Of a DNA stretch of 7,802 nucleotides, positions 6,145 to 7,802 are shown one piece after another (position 1 is the stretch's first letter; every line of letters begins with the position of its first letter). The translations under genes and the position numbers were made by a program. The notes under the pieces were generated by a model. The model saw only the letters and a list, made by a program, of their open reading frames with translations. It made no database searches and was not told the DNA's origin. This stretch comes from Geobacter sp. UBA1603 (lineage in GTDB: Bacteria; Desulfobacterota; Desulfuromonadia; Geobacterales; Pseudopelobacteraceae): NCBI GenBank assembly GCA_002322035.1, contig DCNF01000021.1, positions 1-7,802 of the forward strand, given 5' to 3'.

Positions 6145-7518
6145 CTAGAACACTTTGCCCGGGTTGAGGATTCCTTTAGGGTCAAAGGCCTGTTTGATCC
6201 CCCGCATAACCCTGATACCGGACTCACCCACCAGTTTGGGCAGGTACTTCTTTTTGGCTATTCCCACGCCGTGCTCGCCGGTGATGGTGCCACCCATGGC
6301 AATTGCGGCGTCGAAAATCTCCGCAAAAGCGGTATGGGCACGCTTTATCTCGTCCTGATCCCGTTCATCGGTTAAGCAGGTTGGGTGGAGGTTGCCGTCG
6401 CCGGCATGGCCGAAGGTACCGATAGTGACGTTGTGTTTTCTGGCCGAATCCTGAATGACCTTCAGCATGGCAGCGATGCAGCTGCGCGGCACGGTGGCGT
6501 CCTCCAGGATGGTGGTCGGTTTGAGCCGGGCCAGGGCCGAAAGGGCCGTACGGCGGGCGGCGGCCAGTTTGAGGGCCTCATCGGCATCCTTGGCGGTCTG
6601 AAAGAATGAACAGCGATGCTTTGTACAAATTTCCGCGACAGCAGCGGCCTCTTCCGCAATCACCGCCGGATGACCATCCACCTCGATCAGCAGCACAGCA
6701 TCCACATCCAGCGGCAGACCAACGCGGGCATACTCCTCGACACATTTGATGGTAACCTTGTCCAGGAACTCAAGCGTAGCCGGGATCACTTTAGCGGCAA
6801 TGATGGCTGAAACGGCCAGGGCGGCATCCTGAAGTACCGGAAAATGGGCCAGCATGGTGATCTTCCCCTGGGGTTTGGGGATCAGCTTGACGGTAATGCC
6901 GGTGAAAAAACCGAGGGTTCCTTCCGACGATACTAGCAGCGGATTGAGGCTGTAGCCGGCCACATCCTTGACCACCTTGCCGCCGGTGCGCAACAGCTCT
7001 CCATCGGCCAGTATGGTTTCGAGACCCATGACATAATCTGCCGTGACACCATATTTCAGACCGCGCAGCCCACCGGAGTTTTCGGCCACATTGCCGCCCA
7101 TAGTGGAGATATTCATGCTGCCCGGATCGGGCGGATAGAACAGGCCGCGGGCCTCCACCTCACGGTGCAGGGCACTGGTAATCAAGCCCGGCTCCATCGT
7201 GGCGGTCAGGTTTTCCTCGTCGATTTCCAGCAAACGGTTCAAACGACTGGTCTGTACCACCACGCCACGATTGACCGACAGGGAGCCGCCCGAAAGGTTG
7301 GTGCCGGAGCCGCGCGGAGTGACACTTATGCCGGCAGCGTGGCACAGCCGCATGATGCGGCTGACCTCCTCGGCCGTACCAGGCAGCAGCACAGCACCCG
7401 GCAGACTCTCAAGCTCCGGAGTAGAATCGTAGCCATACACTGCCAGGGATTCCCGGTCGGTCAGGGTATACTGCTGGCCGACGATGTTCTGCAGATCTTT
7501 TATTAATGATTGTTCCAT
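6145..7518 (-). CDS. glcD: GlcD-like FAD-linked D-2-hydroxyacid (lactate/glycolate) dehydrogenase
   Basis: A 457-residue flavoprotein of the VAO/PCMH family, in the GlcD/D-lactate dehydrogenase branch, which oxidises D-lactate to pyruvate or glycolate to glyoxylate. The FAD-binding half shows PRGSGTNLSGG (68-78), PPDPGSMNISTMGGNVAENS (129-148), KYGVTADYV (155-163) and SSEGTLGF (197-204). The C-terminal cap has the substrate/metal-site motifs EDATVP (339-344), GHAGDGNLHP (370-379) and GEHGVG (414-419). It ends with the family-typical DPKGILNPGKVF. It lacks a signal peptide, so it is cytoplasmic or peripheral. AGGAG ends six bases before the ATG and fixes the start. It lies between the lactate permease and glcF genes, and no glcE-like second flavin subunit is present between them. 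The pairing of permease, GlcD and Fe-S subunit resembles the lactate-oxidation clusters of sulfate and metal reducers and makes D-lactate the more likely substrate (inference). Confidence 0.94.
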   Translation of the reverse strand: MEQSLIKDLQNIVGQQYTLTDRESLAVYGYDSTPELESLPGAVLLPGTAEEVSRIMRLCHAAGISVTPRGSGTNLSGGSLSVNRGVVVQTSRLNRLLEIDEENLTATMEPGLITSALHREVEARGLFYPPDPGSMNISTMGGNVAENSGGLRGLKYGVTADYVMGLETILADGELLRTGGKVVKDVAGYSLNPLLVSSEGTLGFFTGITVKLIPKPQGKITMLAHFPVLQDAALAVSAIIAAKVIPATLEFLDKVTIKCVEEYARVGLPLDVDAVLLIEVDGHPAVIAEEAAAVAEICTKHRCSFFQTAKDADEALKLAAARRTALSALARLKPTTILEDATVPRSCIAAMLKVIQDSARKHNVTIGTFGHAGDGNLHPTCLTDERDQDEIKRAHTAFAEIFDAAIAMGGTITGEHGVGIAKKKYLPKLVGESGIRVMRGIKQAFDPKGILNPGKVF

Positions 7519-7524
7519 GGTGCG

Positions 7525-7529
7525 CTCCT
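7525..7529 (-). promoter_or_regulatory. Shine-Dalgarno site of glcD
   Basis: AGGAG on the minus strand ends six bases before the glcD ATG at 7518, a near-ideal spacing that decides the start. Confidence 0.75.
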
Positions 7530-7536
7530 GTAACTG

Positions 7537-7621
7537 CCACCCCTCACCCCCCTCCTAAATTAGGAGGGGGAAGCGGGCACAGCTTTAATTCCCCTCCTGG
7601 TTCAGGAGCGGCTAGAGGTGG
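7537..7621. repeat. Composite REP-like inverted repeat in the lldP-glcD gap
   Basis: The gap holds two hairpin units that share the core CCCCTCCT. Unit one is a near-perfect 23-base palindrome with 11-bp arms (CCCCCTCCTAA at 7548-7558 and TTAGGAGGGGG at 7560-7570) around a single A. Unit two has 6-bp arms (CTCCTG at 7594-7599 and CAGGAG at 7603-7608). The outer edges also pair: CCACC at 7537-7541 with GGTGG at 7617-7621. Elements of this look (C-rich arm, short AT centre, G-rich arm, GGTGG edge) are scattered between genes in many bacterial chromosomes and resemble REP-type repeats; copy number in this genome cannot be seen here. There is no T run next to the stems, so it is not a standard terminator. 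It lies wholly in the 110-base space between lldP and glcD. Confidence 0.75.
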
Positions 7622-7628
7622 TCAGATT

Positions 7629-7802
7629 TTACGGGATCATCCACTGGAGGAAGTACGCCTGCAGATAGACAATAATCCCCACCAGCACCGTCAGAAACAG
7701 CGAATGCTTGAGAGTGAAACGGAACAGGGTCCCCTCCTCGCCCACCATGCCGGTGGCAGCGGTGGCCACGGCCAGTGATTGGGGGGAGATCATCTTGCCC
7801 AT
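7629..7802 (-). CDS. lldP: L-lactate permease LldP (C-terminal end only)
   Basis: Reading leftwards from the window edge, 57 codons are open and end at TAA (complement of 7629-7631). The start lies beyond the right edge, so about a tenth of a protein that is usually near 550 residues is seen. The visible part begins [20 protein letters not shown], continues with the polar stretch [13 protein letters not shown] and ends in a hydrophobic helix closing with [11 protein letters not shown]. This is the strongly conserved end of LctP/LldP-family lactate permeases, inner-membrane proton symporters that take up L- and D-lactate and glycolate. It is the first visible gene of the minus-strand run and supplies the substrate for the GlcD/GlcF pair encoded downstream, with the composite inverted repeat lying between. 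Confidence 0.93.
   Translation of the reverse strand: MGKMISPQSLAVATAATGMVGEEGTLFRFTLKHSLFLTVLVGIIVYLQAYFLQWMIP

Noticed and set aside
7248..7259. TGGT-CTGT-ACCA palindrome as a FadR/LldR-type operator
   Set aside because: The spacer is four bases where FadR-type sites use three, and it lies deep within the glcD coding region, where conserved codons explain it.

Overview
The window looks like a chromosomal stretch of a delta-type, anaerobic, Gram-negative bacterium, most likely a Geobacter/Pelobacter-like member of the Desulfuromonadota. This is inferred from the combination of a lactate permease with a two-part GlcD/GlcF-type 2-hydroxyacid dehydrogenase, the outer-membrane barrel and lipoprotein, and the protein styles. 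No rRNA or other taxonomic marker is present. No phage, IS element, CRISPR, tRNA or toxin-antitoxin system was seen, and nothing here amounts to a clearly new system.

Layout. Positions 1-354 (+) hold the 3' end of a zinc-type MDR (quinone oxidoreductase) gene with extreme GC at third codon positions, closed by a strong intrinsic terminator at about 383-414. Then come two tightly coupled plus-strand genes: a YkgJ-type cysteine-cluster protein (439-960) and an RlmI-like 23S rRNA m5C methyltransferase (960-2138), overlapping by one base. The other six genes all lie on the minus strand, so they read from the right edge leftwards: lldP (3' end only, 7629-7802), glcD (6145-7518), glcF (4827-6071), an OmpW-like outer-membrane barrel (4127-4744), a ZnuA-like zinc-binding lipoprotein (3009-3968) and a FadR/GntR-family regulator (2211-2930). 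The regulator and rlmI converge across a 72-base gap.

How the genes work together. LldP imports lactate (or glycolate). GlcD (FAD) oxidises it and GlcF (Fe-S) passes the electrons onward, probably to the membrane quinone pool, giving pyruvate (or glyoxylate). The FadR-type regulator has a metal-binding FCD domain of the class that senses small carboxylic acids and is a plausible local controller of the lactate genes. However, a barrel protein and a zinc-binding protein lie between them, so this link is inference. A composite inverted repeat sits in the lldP-glcD gap and would form hairpins in a shared transcript. The most unusual signals are the composition shift inside the first gene, the intercistronic repeat, and a ZnuA-like protein with no transporter partners in view.
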